This document shows positions 21,814 to 33,356 of a DNA stretch of 64,000 nucleotides, piece by piece (positions within the stretch are counted from its first letter, which is position 1; each line of letters begins with the position of its first letter). Origin of the DNA: Tritrichomonas musculus (taxonomy: Eukaryota; Parabasalia; Tritrichomonadida; Tritrichomonadidae); NCBI GenBank assembly GCA_039105265.1, contig JAPFFF010000010.1, positions 1,612,001 through 1,676,000 of the forward strand. The letters are read 5' to 3'. Position numbers and translations under genes: made by a program. Under the pieces are notes generated by a model. It did no database searches. It was not told the DNA's origin and worked only from the letters and a program-made list of their open reading frames with translations.

Positions 21814-23325
21814 TTATTTTGGATGTAAGTCGGCTGTTCCTGTTTTAACTACAACATCATGAGCTCCGCTTTCAACAACGGTAACTTGAGAAACAATTGT
21901 TAATTTGGCTCTTTTTTGAAAATCAGGAATATTAATTGAACCGCAATTGCACATTGTTGATTTAACTTTAGTTAATGTCTGATTTACGTTATCGCTGAGC
22001 TTTCCAGCGTATGGAACGTAAGAATCAACACCTTCTTCGAATGATATTTTCTTATCTCCTCCTAAATCGTATCTTTGCCAATTTCTAGCACGGCTTGATC
22101 CTTCTCCCCAGTATTCCTTCATAACAGTTCCTTGTACTGTAACTTTTCTGGAAGGGCTTTCATCAAATCTAGCAAAATATCTACCTAGCATTATGAAGTC
22201 AGCACCCATTGCAAGTGCCAATGCAATGTGGTAGTCGTAAACAATTCCGCCATCAGAGCAAATTGGAATATAAACACCAGTTTGTTGAAAATATTCATTT
22301 CTTGCACGTGAAACATCAAGAACAGCTGAAGCTTGGCCTCTTCCAATTCCCTTTTGTTCACGTGTAATGCAAATTGAGCCACCACCAATTCCAATTTTGA
22401 TGAAATCTGCACCTGCTTCAGCAAGATATTTGAAACCTTCAGCATCGACGATATTTCCAGCACCAACTTTTACTTTATCACCGTATTTTTCTTTGATCCA
22501 GCCAATTGTAATCTTTTGCCATTCGGAAAATCCATCACTTGAATCAATGCAAAGAACATCAGCGCCTGCTTCAACGAGAGCTGGAACTCTTTGTTCGTAA
22601 TCACGTGTATTAATTCCTGCTCCTACCAAGTATCGTTTCTGGGAATCAACTAATTGATTTACATTTGCTTTACTGGAGTCATAATCTTTTCGGAAAACTA
22701 TATAATATAAATGGTGATCATCATCGATAATTGGAAGTTGATTAATTTTGTTTTCCCAAATAAGTTTATTGGCTTCAGATAATTTAATATTTAAATGTCC
22801 AGTGGTTAATTTATCAAATGGAGTCATAATTTCTGAAACTTTAAGTGATAAATTAGATTTGTCAAATGGATAGTCTCTTGATGTAACAATTCCCAATAAA
22901 ACTCCATGAGAAGTGCCATCATCGGTAACTGCAACAGTATCATGACCTGTTTTGCGAGATAATTCTAATAATTCTCCGAATGTTTGATCTGGTTTAATAT
23001 TTGAATCAGAAACAACAAATCCGGCTTTGAAATTCTTAACATTTCTGACCATAGCAGCCTGGCTTTGAATTGGTTGAGATCCGAATATAAATGAGAGACC
23101 TCCTTCACGAGCTAAAGCTACTGCCATTTGTTCTCCAGAAACTGCTTGCATAATTGCAGATACGAGAGGGATCTTTAATTTGATTGGGCTTTCTTCTCCT
23201 TTCTTAAATTTGACTAAAGGAGTTTCCAGATTAACATTTGATGGAACACAATCACGCGTTGATAAGCCTGGAATTAATAAAAATTCACTAAATGTGCGAG
23301 AAGGCTCAGGATAGATAAAAGCCAT
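21814..23325 (-). CDS. IMPDH: Inosine-5'-monophosphate dehydrogenase
   Basis: 503 residues; catalyses the NAD-dependent oxidation of IMP to XMP, the committed step to guanine nucleotides. The start is the ATG at 23325, with a TCATT initiator just upstream; it gives the same length as the T. foetus enzyme. The catalytic loop [11 protein letters not shown] has Cys319, and the mobile flap NWQRYD has Arg418 and Tyr419, matching T. foetus numbering exactly. A CBS (Bateman) insert covers about residues 95-210 ([21 protein letters not shown]). The known T. foetus IMPDH is of bacterial type and thought to be laterally acquired; this gene closely resembles it from memory but differs at many positions, so it may be a paralog or come from a sister species. 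Confidence 0.97.
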   Translation of the reverse strand: MAFIYPEPSRTFSEFLLIPGLSTRDCVPSNVNLETPLVKFKKGEESPIKLKIPLVSAIMQAVSGEQMAVALAREGGLSFIFGSQPIQSQAAMVRNVKNFKAGFVVSDSNIKPDQTFGELLELSRKTGHDTVAVTDDGTSHGVLLGIVTSRDYPFDKSNLSLKVSEIMTPFDKLTTGHLNIKLSEANKLIWENKINQLPIIDDDHHLYYIVFRKDYDSSKANVNQLVDSQKRYLVGAGINTRDYEQRVPALVEAGADVLCIDSSDGFSEWQKITIGWIKEKYGDKVKVGAGNIVDAEGFKYLAEAGADFIKIGIGGGSICITREQKGIGRGQASAVLDVSRARNEYFQQTGVYIPICSDGGIVYDYHIALALAMGADFIMLGRYFARFDESPSRKVTVQGTVMKEYWGEGSSRARNWQRYDLGGDKKISFEEGVDSYVPYAGKLSDNVNQTLTKVKSTMCNCGSINIPDFQKRAKLTIVSQVTVVESGAHDVVVKTGTADLHPK

Positions 23326-23332
23326 GTAAAAT

Positions 23333-23337
23333 AATGA
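23333..23337 (-). promoter_or_regulatory. Candidate initiator (TCATT) of IMPDH
   Basis: TCATT on the minus strand, 8-12 bases before the ATG at 23325. It supports that ATG over any upstream start. Confidence 0.6.
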
Positions 23338-24240
23338 TATGATGTATAGCATATTCAATACCTTATCAACTTTTATATCAAATGATTGAATTATTTTCAA
23401 AGAATATCTAAAAATTTGAATGAATTTTATATAAATTGAATGAATACGATTAAATTTATTATGATGGTCGACCATCAAAATTGAATAATTCAATTGTATT
23501 GCCTGCAACTTTTTCTTAAAAAGTTGGAAATAGAATAAAATTTAAGGTCAAAAATTTCACGTTTCAATTGGCCTTAATGTAAACTGAAGTCATTGAAAAA
23601 GTTATTATTTTAAAGAAGTTGAATTTTCTAATCTAATTGACTATCAAGAATAAAGAATTTTTTTTATTAAAGCTATTAGCTTATCGATTTTTATAGGTTT
23701 TAACTAGGCATGTAAATTCGCAAGAAAAAAGCATTTTCGCAAACTTTTTATCTTTTCATTTTCGCAAATTTCAATTTGAAATTTTCATTTTTACGATTCT
23801 ATTTAGTGTTTTGCATCTTCCTTCAATGAGTTTTATAGAATATGCCATTAAATAGACACGCTATGATATAATTTTGACATATTTTTTAAATTAATGAAAA
23901 AAATTATTTGTTTAAAGTGAATATTATAACTTTACTAAGATAAAAAGCTTGATACGAGTTTTTTGGTTAATATTTTAGCATTTATCGCTCTATTTTAAAT
24001 GAAATCGTTGCTTTGATTGTTTAAAAAGATGCATTTTGAATTCTAAAATTGAACAAATATGCATTGAAATAGTTCAACCATTTAAGGGTGTAGTCTCAAC
24101 TTGATATCTTAAATTATGTTTTATTTTCAATATCTCAATATTACCATATTTTCCTTCATAATAAATGAAAATGGAAATAACATTAATCATTAGAAAATGA
24201 TATGAATCTTTTACTATTTTGATGAGAAAAAAAAAACACA
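23338..24240. other. Intergenic between IMPDH and Rho-like gene
   Basis: AT-rich, with no coding signal that survives inspection. The minus-strand frame upstream of IMPDH is open to about 23508 but has no trichomonad-style start and no family match. Confidence 0.55.
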
Positions 24241-24795
24241 TTAAAATATTAAACAATTTGATTTTGCATTTTTTTCTTCTTGATTTTTATAAAGAACAAT
24301 TTTTATTACATTCTCAAACACATCTTTTACTTGAAACATGTTCAACGAAGAACACTCAATATAACATCGTGCTCCGATTTTTTTCATCAATCTTTCACCT
24401 TCTTCTTTCGAAATAATAATTTGGGAAGTATTAGCACGTAAATCTGATTTCATTCCAACCAGAATGTATGGAGTGTTTGGGCAGTTTGATTTGATTTCTG
24501 GAATCCAAACTTTTTCAACATTCCCAAATGATATTGGCGAAACAAGCGAAAAACAAACAATAATGATATCAACTATAGGGTATAATATTGGTATAACTTG
24601 CTTGTAATTTCCTTTGGTAGATGTATCCCATATTTGTAAATCTATTGATTGGTTATCAAAAGTTACAATAGAAGAGCAAGACTCAAACACAGTAGGGACA
24701 TATTCACCAGAAAATGTATTTGTTGTATAGCTGATTAGTAAAGAAGTTTTCCCTACTTCATCGTCTCCAATAACTATGCACTTGATTTTTTTCAT
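24241..24795 (-). CDS. Rho/Rac-like small GTPase with altered switch residues
   Basis: 184 residues, the full length of a Rho-family GTPase. It aligns to Rac1 without gaps through switch II. G1 is GDDEVGKT (10-17), the effector loop YVPTVFE (32-38), G3 WDTSTKG (56-62), G4 GMKSDL, G5 ECSSL, and the tail CLIF is a CAAX prenylation box, so it should sit on membranes. Rho proteins control actin and vesicle traffic. Two residues needed for GTP hydrolysis are changed: Gly12 is Asp and Gln61 is Lys; Ala59 is Ser and Gly60 is Thr. In other Rho proteins such changes lock the GTP-bound state, so it may be a constitutively loaded, Rnd-like member. The G4 Lys and Asp are kept, which argues against loss of nucleotide binding. 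Confidence 0.93.
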   Translation of the reverse strand: MKKIKCIVIGDDEVGKTSLLISYTTNTFSGEYVPTVFESCSSIVTFDNQSIDLQIWDTSTKGNYKQVIPILYPIVDIIIVCFSLVSPISFGNVEKVWIPEIKSNCPNTPYILVGMKSDLRANTSQIIISKEEGERLMKKIGARCYIECSSLNMFQVKDVFENVIKIVLYKNQEEKNAKSNCLIF

Positions 24796-26583
24796 TTTTT
24801 TCGAAGAACTAGGCTCTTGAATATATTCAAAAGATAAATGGTCATTTTGTTTTTTGTAAATAAAAATATCTTAAGATAAAGTTTAATATTTTAAATTATT
24901 TTCATAAAATATTTTTAATAATTAAGTACTCAAAAACAAAGTAATAAAAACTTCAGCAAAAATATCATCGTCATTCATTTCTTACTTAACTTCTTTTTGA
25001 ATTTTTCTAATCTCATTATTTCCATCAATATTAAGTTATATGCATTCAAATCAATAATTGTTAATTATTTGCTCGATATAATCATTTTAAGAACGTCTAA
25101 CACTGTTAATTTTATAAAAGTTTTAATCTGATATATCTTTAATATTTCATTCAATCTTTAAGATTTTTGAAAATTCCAAATATATTTATATTAATACACA
25201 TAAGATTAATTAAATTATTAGATTTTTCAAATTCAATTAGATTTATAAACAGAAATAAAAAGAAATTAAAATTTTTTTCATATATAAACTTATCATATCT
25301 TTTTTTTCAGCCTAGAATTTTATATAATACTTTCCCATATGATATTTTATTATATTTATTAATGTATATGTTGGTGCTTAAGATATTCATACGCTTAATT
25401 TTGAGAAATAATGGTTTTGATTTTAATGGCTAATTTTAATAGTGTAAAATGTCATAAAAAGAGTTTAAAAATATGTATTTCAAGAAATAAGAAAGTATTC
25501 AAGTATATATATCACTAAACATATTTATTGCATTTTGAATATTATTGTATTTTATTTTTTATTGTAAAAATAAAATGATTAATCAAGATTTTTTAATTGA
25601 TTAATTTAAAATATTTTTATTCAATATTTATTTAATCATGTATTCAAAAAAATGATCGTCATTTCAAAAATAAATCTTTATTTAAGGGGGTTTTATCAGT
25701 TTTTGTTTTTTGAATATCTTAACAAATCCTCAAATTTTAAAATTAAAAATAAAAATACATAATTATACAACGGCATAATAAATCAAAAATTGTATAATAA
25801 ATAATCAAACTAAAGAATTCTTGAAGCATTTTTAACCTTTCTATTCACATTTCGATATGAAATTGTTCCAAAAAATCAAAGAAGAAGAAGAAAAAAAACG
25901 AAATTTATGTTCAATAAATACAATATGGAATGAGAAATTAGTTAACTCATCATAAATAATTAATAAAGAGAAATAATTTAAAATATTATTTTATTGATCA
26001 AGTAATGAAAAATTCTTTTCTCTTTTTTCAGCATGGTATATAGTTTTATTAAACATTATACAAATGCAATGGTTTCAACTTGCGCATAGATTGAAATAAT
26101 ATTTTCATTACCCCAAAATATTTTGAGTGAAAAATATGGAAAAAAACTAGCAAATAATCTATTAACTTTGACAAAAAACTTAGACTTTGTCGGAGCCTGA
26201 ATTTTGATTTAGGTCTTTAAAAAAAAATATAAAAATTTTATTATTCCATTTTGAATTAATATGCAAATTTGGTTCCCTAGATCACGAGATCGATTAGATT
26301 GATACGCTATTTGCTAAAAAAAGATTTTTTGAAAACTTGTATTTGAAGAGTTATAAACGCCTGAAAAGGAGCTTTTTTGGTGGTGAGGTGGGAAAACGAA
26401 AAAAAATTAAAATAAAACTCAGAAATCCCCACAATTTTTGATAGAACGATCATTTTTTTGAGAGGCATCATACCGCCTTAAATTATAATTATGAAATTTA
26501 TCTTAATATTCAATAAAATAAACCATATTATATATAAATTAAGATAATATAAAACATTACATAAAAAATAAATAAAATAATAT
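24796..26583. other. AT-rich intergenic region
   Basis: No gene recognised. The short open stretch at 25167-25433 is Ile/Phe/Leu/Asn-rich as expected of random AT-rich sequence and has no family resemblance. Confidence 0.6.
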
Positions 26584-27130
26584 ACAGCTCGGAATTATTA
26601 CTGTTGCGTTATTTTACAGTAATAAGCAAATAATGGATATCTTGATTCTCAGACTGTTGCGTTATTTTAAAATGTCAAAATCTTAACTCCGATTTGATAA
26701 ACAATCAGAAGGTCAAATATATTTGACTTAAAAAGGCCAAAAAGTTCATATTACTGTAATAAGAATTCAATTATTATTGACCTATTTTTTGCCTTAAAAG
26801 AGGTTATTTATTAATATTCAATAAAGTCGGATTCAAAATGCATTGGGCAAACTTTTTGAAAACGATAAGGTCAAATTTATAAATCTTTTAGGTCAATTTG
26901 TCCCAAGCTGAATGATTTTTTTTCTGAGAAACATTGAAAAAAATTGAATGTTGTCCCAAGCATTTTGAATCTGACTTTATAATATAAAATTTTTTTATTT
27001 ATGACTTTCTAATATTTTTAAAATGTTCACATTATCATTAAATTAATTCATACTTTTTACTGATTTAAAGCAAATTGAAAATTTTTATATTAATTTACTA
27101 AGAATTAAATAGAATTGTAATCTGAAATTT
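26584..27130. mobile_element. Repeat element, copy A of the CAGCTCGG family
   Basis: Starts CAGCTCGGAATTATTACTG. It shares several blocks with the element at 59966-60910 in opposite orientation: TTATTTTACAGTAATAAGC, the segment around AATTATTATTGACCTATTTT, and 27001-27118. The far end matching the family terminus was not found here, so this copy is probably truncated. It is interrupted by a small inverted-repeat element at 26824-26977. No coding capacity. Confidence 0.75.
26824..26977. mobile_element. 154-bp mariner-like MITE nested in copy A
   Basis: Ends AAGTCGGATTCAAAATGC and its near-complement are inverted and flanked by TA at 26822-26823 and 26978-26979. The equivalent position in copy B (near 60430-60460) lacks the insert, so it acts as an empty site. 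TA flanks point to Tc1/mariner mobilisation. Confidence 0.75.
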
Positions 27131-27141
27131 TGAATTTAATA

Positions 27142-27288
27142 ATAAAAAAAATAATTATTGATTTTAATCCAACTTTTATTTCAGAATAAAAATATAAAAA
27201 AAAATTCAATGGTACTTGTAAAGCTATAAAAAAAAAAATTCTGAACTGTAATAAAAGTTGGATTAAAATCAATAATTATTTTTTTTAT
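27142..27288. mobile_element. 147-bp foldback element, perfect 39-bp arms
   Basis: Arms 27142-27180 and 27250-27288 are exact inverted complements containing GATTTTAATCCAACTTTTATT; the inverted similarity goes slightly further in (TCAGAAT and ATTCTGA). The structure could form a long hairpin. It lies about 250 bases before the start of the large surface-protein gene. Confidence 0.75.
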
Positions 27289-27540
27289 AAAATTCTAATA
27301 AAATATTGAAAATAATTTTTTTATTCTTTATCTTTTATTTTATTTATAATTATAGATTTATTATGCAATTAAAAAAGTGATATATCATATTTATTGTAAT
27401 TTCATTTTAGAGAAAAATGCATTTTATTAATTCATTTAAAAAGCAATAAAGAAACTTTTTGTAATATTATAAATTTTCACCTATTCAATTTATATTGTTT
27501 GAAAAAATTGTAATAGAAATAATATTTTCCTTTATATCAG

Positions 27541-30500
27541 ATGGTCTTTAATTTGTTTATATTTTTAGCGATTTCTATTTCAAGCAAGCCTGTTAATAAT
27601 CAAAAAAAGGCTCCAGTCTCAATTTTAATTAATGAATTCGTCTCAAATTGGACGCAGTATAGAATAGATAGGACAGGATGGACTGTTAAAGCTAACAGTG
27701 AGCAAACTACAGCAGAAGGTGTAGAAGGTCCTATTACCAATATTATTGATGGCACATCTCCCTACATTTGGCATTCAAAATATGATAACACTGGAGCTGG
27801 CGGGCATGACGAAAGAAAAGCAAGAAATGATCCTTTCCAAATTACAGTTAATCTAGGTAAGAAAACAACCTTTAGAGCTTTTTCATATATGCCTCGTCCA
27901 GGTAGTCCAAATGGAAGATTTGGACTATACGATTTCTACGTTGCAAATACCGAAGAAGAGCTAAATGACAAAATTTTAAACAGTGATTATATAGTTAAAG
28001 GCAATATGGACAAATCGGCCGACATTTCAACATTAGTAATTCTTAATACAGCAGAAACCGGCCAATTTGTGGCACTTCGTTCGATAGATCCTGAAAGAAA
28101 TTTTGCAACATGTGCAGAGTTCAATCTTTACAGTAATCCGCCATTTACACGATTCACACAGACCGAAATTGATGAATCTACAGAAAAATTTTGGTGTTCT
28201 CACAAAATTGATCGTTCATCATGGTCAATTACAGCAAACAGCGAACAAACAACAGACCAAAAAAATGAAGGACCTGTGAAAAATGTCATTGATGGGAAAA
28301 AAGAAACACACTGGCACTCTAAATACAATGATAATGAAAATGGCGGACATGATGAAAGGAATCCACTTTCTGAACCATTTTCCTTCACAATTGACTTGAA
28401 AGAAGAAACGACATTTAAAGCGTTCTCATACATGCCACGTCAAGATGGCAGTCCAAATGGAAGATTCAACCATTATGAATTCTATGTTGCACAGACAGAA
28501 GAAGAAATAAAGAGAAATATTAAAAGCCGAACTTACAATGCAAAAGGCGACATTGATGTCAGTATTTCAATATCAACTTTGGTCATTTTTGACGAGCTTC
28601 AAAAAGGACGATTTGTTGCATTGCTTTATAATGACCATGGACAATGGGCAACATGTGCAGAGTTCAATCTTTATAGAGACACTGTTTCATACACTGAGCA
28701 ATACGTTGTTGAAGCAGAAGACAAGTTCTGTCGCTCAAACAAAATTGATCGTTCATCATGGTCAATTACAGCAAACAGCGAACAAACAACAGACCAAAAA
28801 AATGAAGGACCTGTGAAAAATGTTATTGATGGGAAAAAAGAAACACATTGGCACTCTAAATACAATGATTATGAAAATGGCGGACATGATGAAAGGAATC
28901 CACCTTCTGAACCATTTTTCTTCACAATTGACTTGAAAGAAGAAACGACATTTAAAGCGTTCTCATACATGCCACGTCAAGATGGCAGTCCAAATGGAAG
29001 ATTTGAGCATTATGAATTCTATGTTGCACAAACAGAAGAAGAACTAAAGAAAAATTTTGAAATAAACTTTTATCAAGCGAAAGGCGACATAGACATTTCT
29101 ATAGATAATTCAAAATTGGTTATATTTGATAAGCCTTTAACTGGAAGATTTGTTTCTCTTCATTATGTATCACACGGATCATGGGCAACGTGTGCTGAAT
29201 TCAATCTCTATAGAGATCCATTATCTTTATCTCCATTATTCATGTCTACTTATATTAATGAACTAACAGATACAGATTTGCCTCAATATAGAATGAATCG
29301 AACAGGATGGACTGCCTACGCAAACAGTGAACAAAATAAAGAAGGAGACGCCGAAGGTCCTATTTCCCACATTATTGATGGACTTGAAGGCATAATTTGG
29401 CATTCGAGATACAATAAGAATAATAACCTAGGGCATGATGACAGATCGAGAGGCACAGATCCATTCATAATTACTGTTGATATGAAAGATGAGAAAACGT
29501 TTAAAGCATTTTCTTATATGCCACGCCAAACTGGTAATAATGGGCAATTCCAGCATTATGAATTTTATTCAGCCCATACCTCAGAAGAACTTTACATGAA
29601 AATTCATGATAATGATTACTTAGCCAAAGGTGATATTGATAAAACAAAACGTGAATCAACTCTGGTTAGTTTTAACCGATTTATAACAGGGCGTTATGTT
29701 GCATTACTTTCATTAAATCATGACACATTTGGTACATGTGCTGAATTTAATGTATATAATGATACAATAACCTCCAATGACGCTGATGATGGTTACATTA
29801 ATAAAGATAAGACAGGAAGTGATATTCCAAGCCAAATTCAAGCTGGCCAAGGGAATGTGAAAGAAATTTCATCATGTCATTTCACTAACATTAATATTAA
29901 CGGTCCAAAGTATTACATCAAAGCGGTTTCTGAATTTATGATGTATGACAATGTGTTTGAAAACACGGACGATGCAAGTAGACCAGGAGTCATGTTCATA
30001 AACTATAATGGACACTTAGGCATTAGTAATTGTAAGTTCATTAAGATTCGAGCACCACAAAACAATGAAGGATTTGTATTTAATTGCAATACTGGCAATA
30101 ACATCAATGTTGTTACTGAAAATTCTGAGTTCATTAATTGTGGTGCAAAAGGAGAACGACCACTTATTAGTATCATGAGTGGTTTGAGTTCTACCAAATT
30201 CAAAGATTGCAAGTTCATTTTTGATGATACGGAAGGTTCTTGTAGAGTCCTTGAATTGGGCACAAACGATTGTGTATTCGATAAATGCAAATTTGTTAAC
30301 TGTGGTGAAAGAGCCATTTATTTAACAAGAGGTCAAACTACAGTGAGGTCAAGTGATGTATTTCAATTGACAAATTGCGTTGTTAAATCAAATCAAGGAA
30401 GATTTGTCAATGCCGAACAATTGAAATCAAAGCCAATTATCACAGGAAACACTTTTGAGGAGTCATCACTTGACAACAATTATTTGATTTACATAGCACA

Positions 30501-31515
30501 CGATCAGAATGAAATTAAACTCACAAACAACACGTTTTCAGGCATTGATGCAGGTGGGGCTGATGAATCGAGTTGTGGAGGACTGACCAAATTTGTTGAA
30601 AGTAGTTCAACTACTGAAGTAACAATTTGTTATGAAGACTGTAAATTCGCTGGCATTAACAAGAATCAACAAGCAAGAAATGCACAATATTATCACGGTT
30701 CAATTCTATTCAACAAAGTGAATAATATTGATGCAAATCTTGAAATTAAAAACTGCATATTCAGAGAAAGTAATGCAAAGCAAAGTGGTGGTGCTGTTTT
30801 TATAACAGATGGGAAAAATGTTAATATTAGTAATTGTTCATTTGAATCAAATAAAGCTGAATATGGTGGTGCTGTTTACATTTCTTCTAGTTCTTTATCT
30901 GATACAATTAATGTTGAAAATTGCATTTTCAAAAATAATGTTGCAACGAAGCTTGAAGGACCTGATGAAGCATCAGGTGGAAGTGGTCTTTTATTATACG
31001 CTTGCGCAGGTGTAATTCGAAGATGCAAATTTAAGAACAATGAAGTGAAAATTGTAAACAATGTTCAATCATTATATTCATTGAGTATTCCACTTGAAAA
31101 GCCAACATTTAAGCTTAGTGAGTGTTCTTTCTCTGTTGATAAAACTTCAAAGTTTTCCATCTTTTATCATGGAAGAGAACGTAAGACTACTCTTGAATTA
31201 GAAAAATGCATTTTTAAAGGTGATTTGAATGATAATGCTTACTTTATTGATGGTCAATTAAATAGCAAGAGCTCACTTAAATTGATCATCAGAGATTGCA
31301 AGTTCCCTCCAAAGTTAAGAAAGGTTTTGAATCCAAACAGTAAATTTGAATTGGTTGAAATTAAAGAGAAAACAAAAGAAATGAATAAGATGAAAATCAT
31401 TTCTTTTGTTTCTGTATTTGGAATAGCTGCAGTAGCTATTTTGATTATTACAATAATGAAGAAAAGATCAAATGAGCCAAATTACTCTAATGACCAAGAA
31501 GAAATTGAGGTTTAA
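27541..31515 (+). CDS. Large type I membrane protein: four discoidin-like domains, beta-helix, TM
   Basis: 1324 residues. A short hydrophobic N-terminus (MVFNLFIFLAISIS) is a probable signal peptide. Four copies of an about 175-residue F5/8 type C (galactose-binding-like) domain follow, each with GWT or SWS, ANSEQ, IDG, WHS and FKAFSYMPRQ-type motifs, at roughly 35-205, 215-385, 395-565 and 580-750. Residues about 770-1270 are Cys/Asn/Gly-rich right-handed beta-helix coils (GGAVFI, NCSFESNKAEYGGAVYI). A single membrane segment lies near 1286-1306, then a short charged tail. It should sit at the cell surface with the domains outside. Glycan binding or adhesion is a reasonable guess but not shown. 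Domains two and three are nearly identical in DNA. Confidence 0.88.
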   Translation: MVFNLFIFLAISISSKPVNNQKKAPVSILINEFVSNWTQYRIDRTGWTVKANSEQTTAEGVEGPITNIIDGTSPYIWHSKYDNTGAGGHDERKARNDPFQITVNLGKKTTFRAFSYMPRPGSPNGRFGLYDFYVANTEEELNDKILNSDYIVKGNMDKSADISTLVILNTAETGQFVALRSIDPERNFATCAEFNLYSNPPFTRFTQTEIDESTEKFWCSHKIDRSSWSITANSEQTTDQKNEGPVKNVIDGKKETHWHSKYNDNENGGHDERNPLSEPFSFTIDLKEETTFKAFSYMPRQDGSPNGRFNHYEFYVAQTEEEIKRNIKSRTYNAKGDIDVSISISTLVIFDELQKGRFVALLYNDHGQWATCAEFNLYRDTVSYTEQYVVEAEDKFCRSNKIDRSSWSITANSEQTTDQKNEGPVKNVIDGKKETHWHSKYNDYENGGHDERNPPSEPFFFTIDLKEETTFKAFSYMPRQDGSPNGRFEHYEFYVAQTEEELKKNFEINFYQAKGDIDISIDNSKLVIFDKPLTGRFVSLHYVSHGSWATCAEFNLYRDPLSLSPLFMSTYINELTDTDLPQYRMNRTGWTAYANSEQNKEGDAEGPISHIIDGLEGIIWHSRYNKNNNLGHDDRSRGTDPFIITVDMKDEKTFKAFSYMPRQTGNNGQFQHYEFYSAHTSEELYMKIHDNDYLAKGDIDKTKRESTLVSFNRFITGRYVALLSLNHDTFGTCAEFNVYNDTITSNDADDGYINKDKTGSDIPSQIQAGQGNVKEISSCHFTNININGPKYYIKAVSEFMMYDNVFENTDDASRPGVMFINYNGHLGISNCKFIKIRAPQNNEGFVFNCNTGNNINVVTENSEFINCGAKGERPLISIMSGLSSTKFKDCKFIFDDTEGSCRVLELGTNDCVFDKCKFVNCGERAIYLTRGQTTVRSSDVFQLTNCVVKSNQGRFVNAEQLKSKPIITGNTFEESSLDNNYLIYIAHDQNEIKLTNNTFSGIDAGGADESSCGGLTKFVESSSTTEVTICYEDCKFAGINKNQQARNAQYYHGSILFNKVNNIDANLEIKNCIFRESNAKQSGGAVFITDGKNVNISNCSFESNKAEYGGAVYISSSSLSDTINVENCIFKNNVATKLEGPDEASGGSGLLLYACAGVIRRCKFKNNEVKIVNNVQSLYSLSIPLEKPTFKLSECSFSVDKTSKFSIFYHGRERKTTLELEKCIFKGDLNDNAYFIDGQLNSKSSLKLIIRDCKFPPKLRKVLNPNSKFELVEIKEKTKEMNKMKIISFVSVFGIAAVAILIITIMKKRSNEPNYSNDQEEIEV
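28204..29277 (+). repeat. 537-bp in-frame duplication of a discoidin-like domain
   Basis: The block beginning AAAATTGATCGTTCATCATG at 28204 recurs at 28741, a 537-base (179-codon) period. Long stretches are identical, including silent sites, so this is a recent duplication or gene conversion. The last part of the second copy is more diverged. Confidence 0.9.
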
Positions 31516-31550
31516 ACTCAAGTACATGACCTTTTTGGTTTAGTTTAAGT

Positions 31551-31557
<7 letters not shown>

Positions 31558-31581
<24 letters not shown>
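31558..31581. repeat. A24 homopolymer tract
   Basis: Follows a T-run about 40 bases after the stop of the surface-protein gene. Function unknown. Confidence 0.9.
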
Positions 31582-31612
31582 CTTTAAAAAATTTTCAAAT
31601 CTTATTTTTTTT

Positions 31613-31790
31613 TCATTACACTTGAATTCAATGATTCATGTCTTTTTGAATTGATTTTTTCATTACACTTGAATTCAATGATTCATGTCTTTTTGAATTG
31701 ATTTTTTCATTACACTTGAATTCAATGATTCATGTCTTTTTGAATTGATTTTTTCATTACACTCGAATTCAGTAATTCAAAAGATATATT
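31613..31790. repeat. 47-bp minisatellite, about 3.7 copies
   Basis: TCATTACACTTGAATTCAAT recurs at 31613, 31660 and 31707, with a slightly diverged partial copy at 31754. It lies in the non-coding stretch 31516-32212 between the surface-protein gene and the GH13 remnant; the rest of that stretch is AT-rich with no other signal. Confidence 0.95.
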
Positions 31791-32212
31791 TATTATTTCT
31801 CATTCTTTAAAAAAATCATTCGTTTATATGAGAATAAAGTTTTTGATATTAATAAAGAAAAAATATTTATTCACAGAAGAAAAATAGATTATTAAGGTAC
31901 TGAATAAGCAAAAGAGACTTTTTGTAAGGACATTCAAATAATTGAAAGAAAATAATTTTTTCTCTCAATTATTTTTATTTTTGAGAGAATTAAAAAATAA
32001 AATTATTTTTAATCTTTTTAAATTTTTTCATAATTTTTACAGAGGCTATATACAGACCTCGCGGCTGGCGGTAAGAATCGGTAAAAATTATGTACCATAA
32101 AAAGATTTAAAAATCTTTTTATTTTTTTATATTTTCTCAGATAAAAAAATTGAATGGTAAATTTATTCTCATTCAATTATTAAATTAATTAAAATTTACA
32201 TTTTTCGTTCAA

Positions 32213-33356
<1,144 letters not shown>

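Noticed and set aside
23326-23508. 61-residue N-terminal extension of IMPDH
   Set aside because: It starts at TTG, is AT-biased, and the ATG at 23325 gives the exact family length with an initiator just upstream.
28200-28865. Two similar minus-strand ORFs inside the surface-protein gene
   Set aside because: They are shadows of the duplicated discoidin-like domains.
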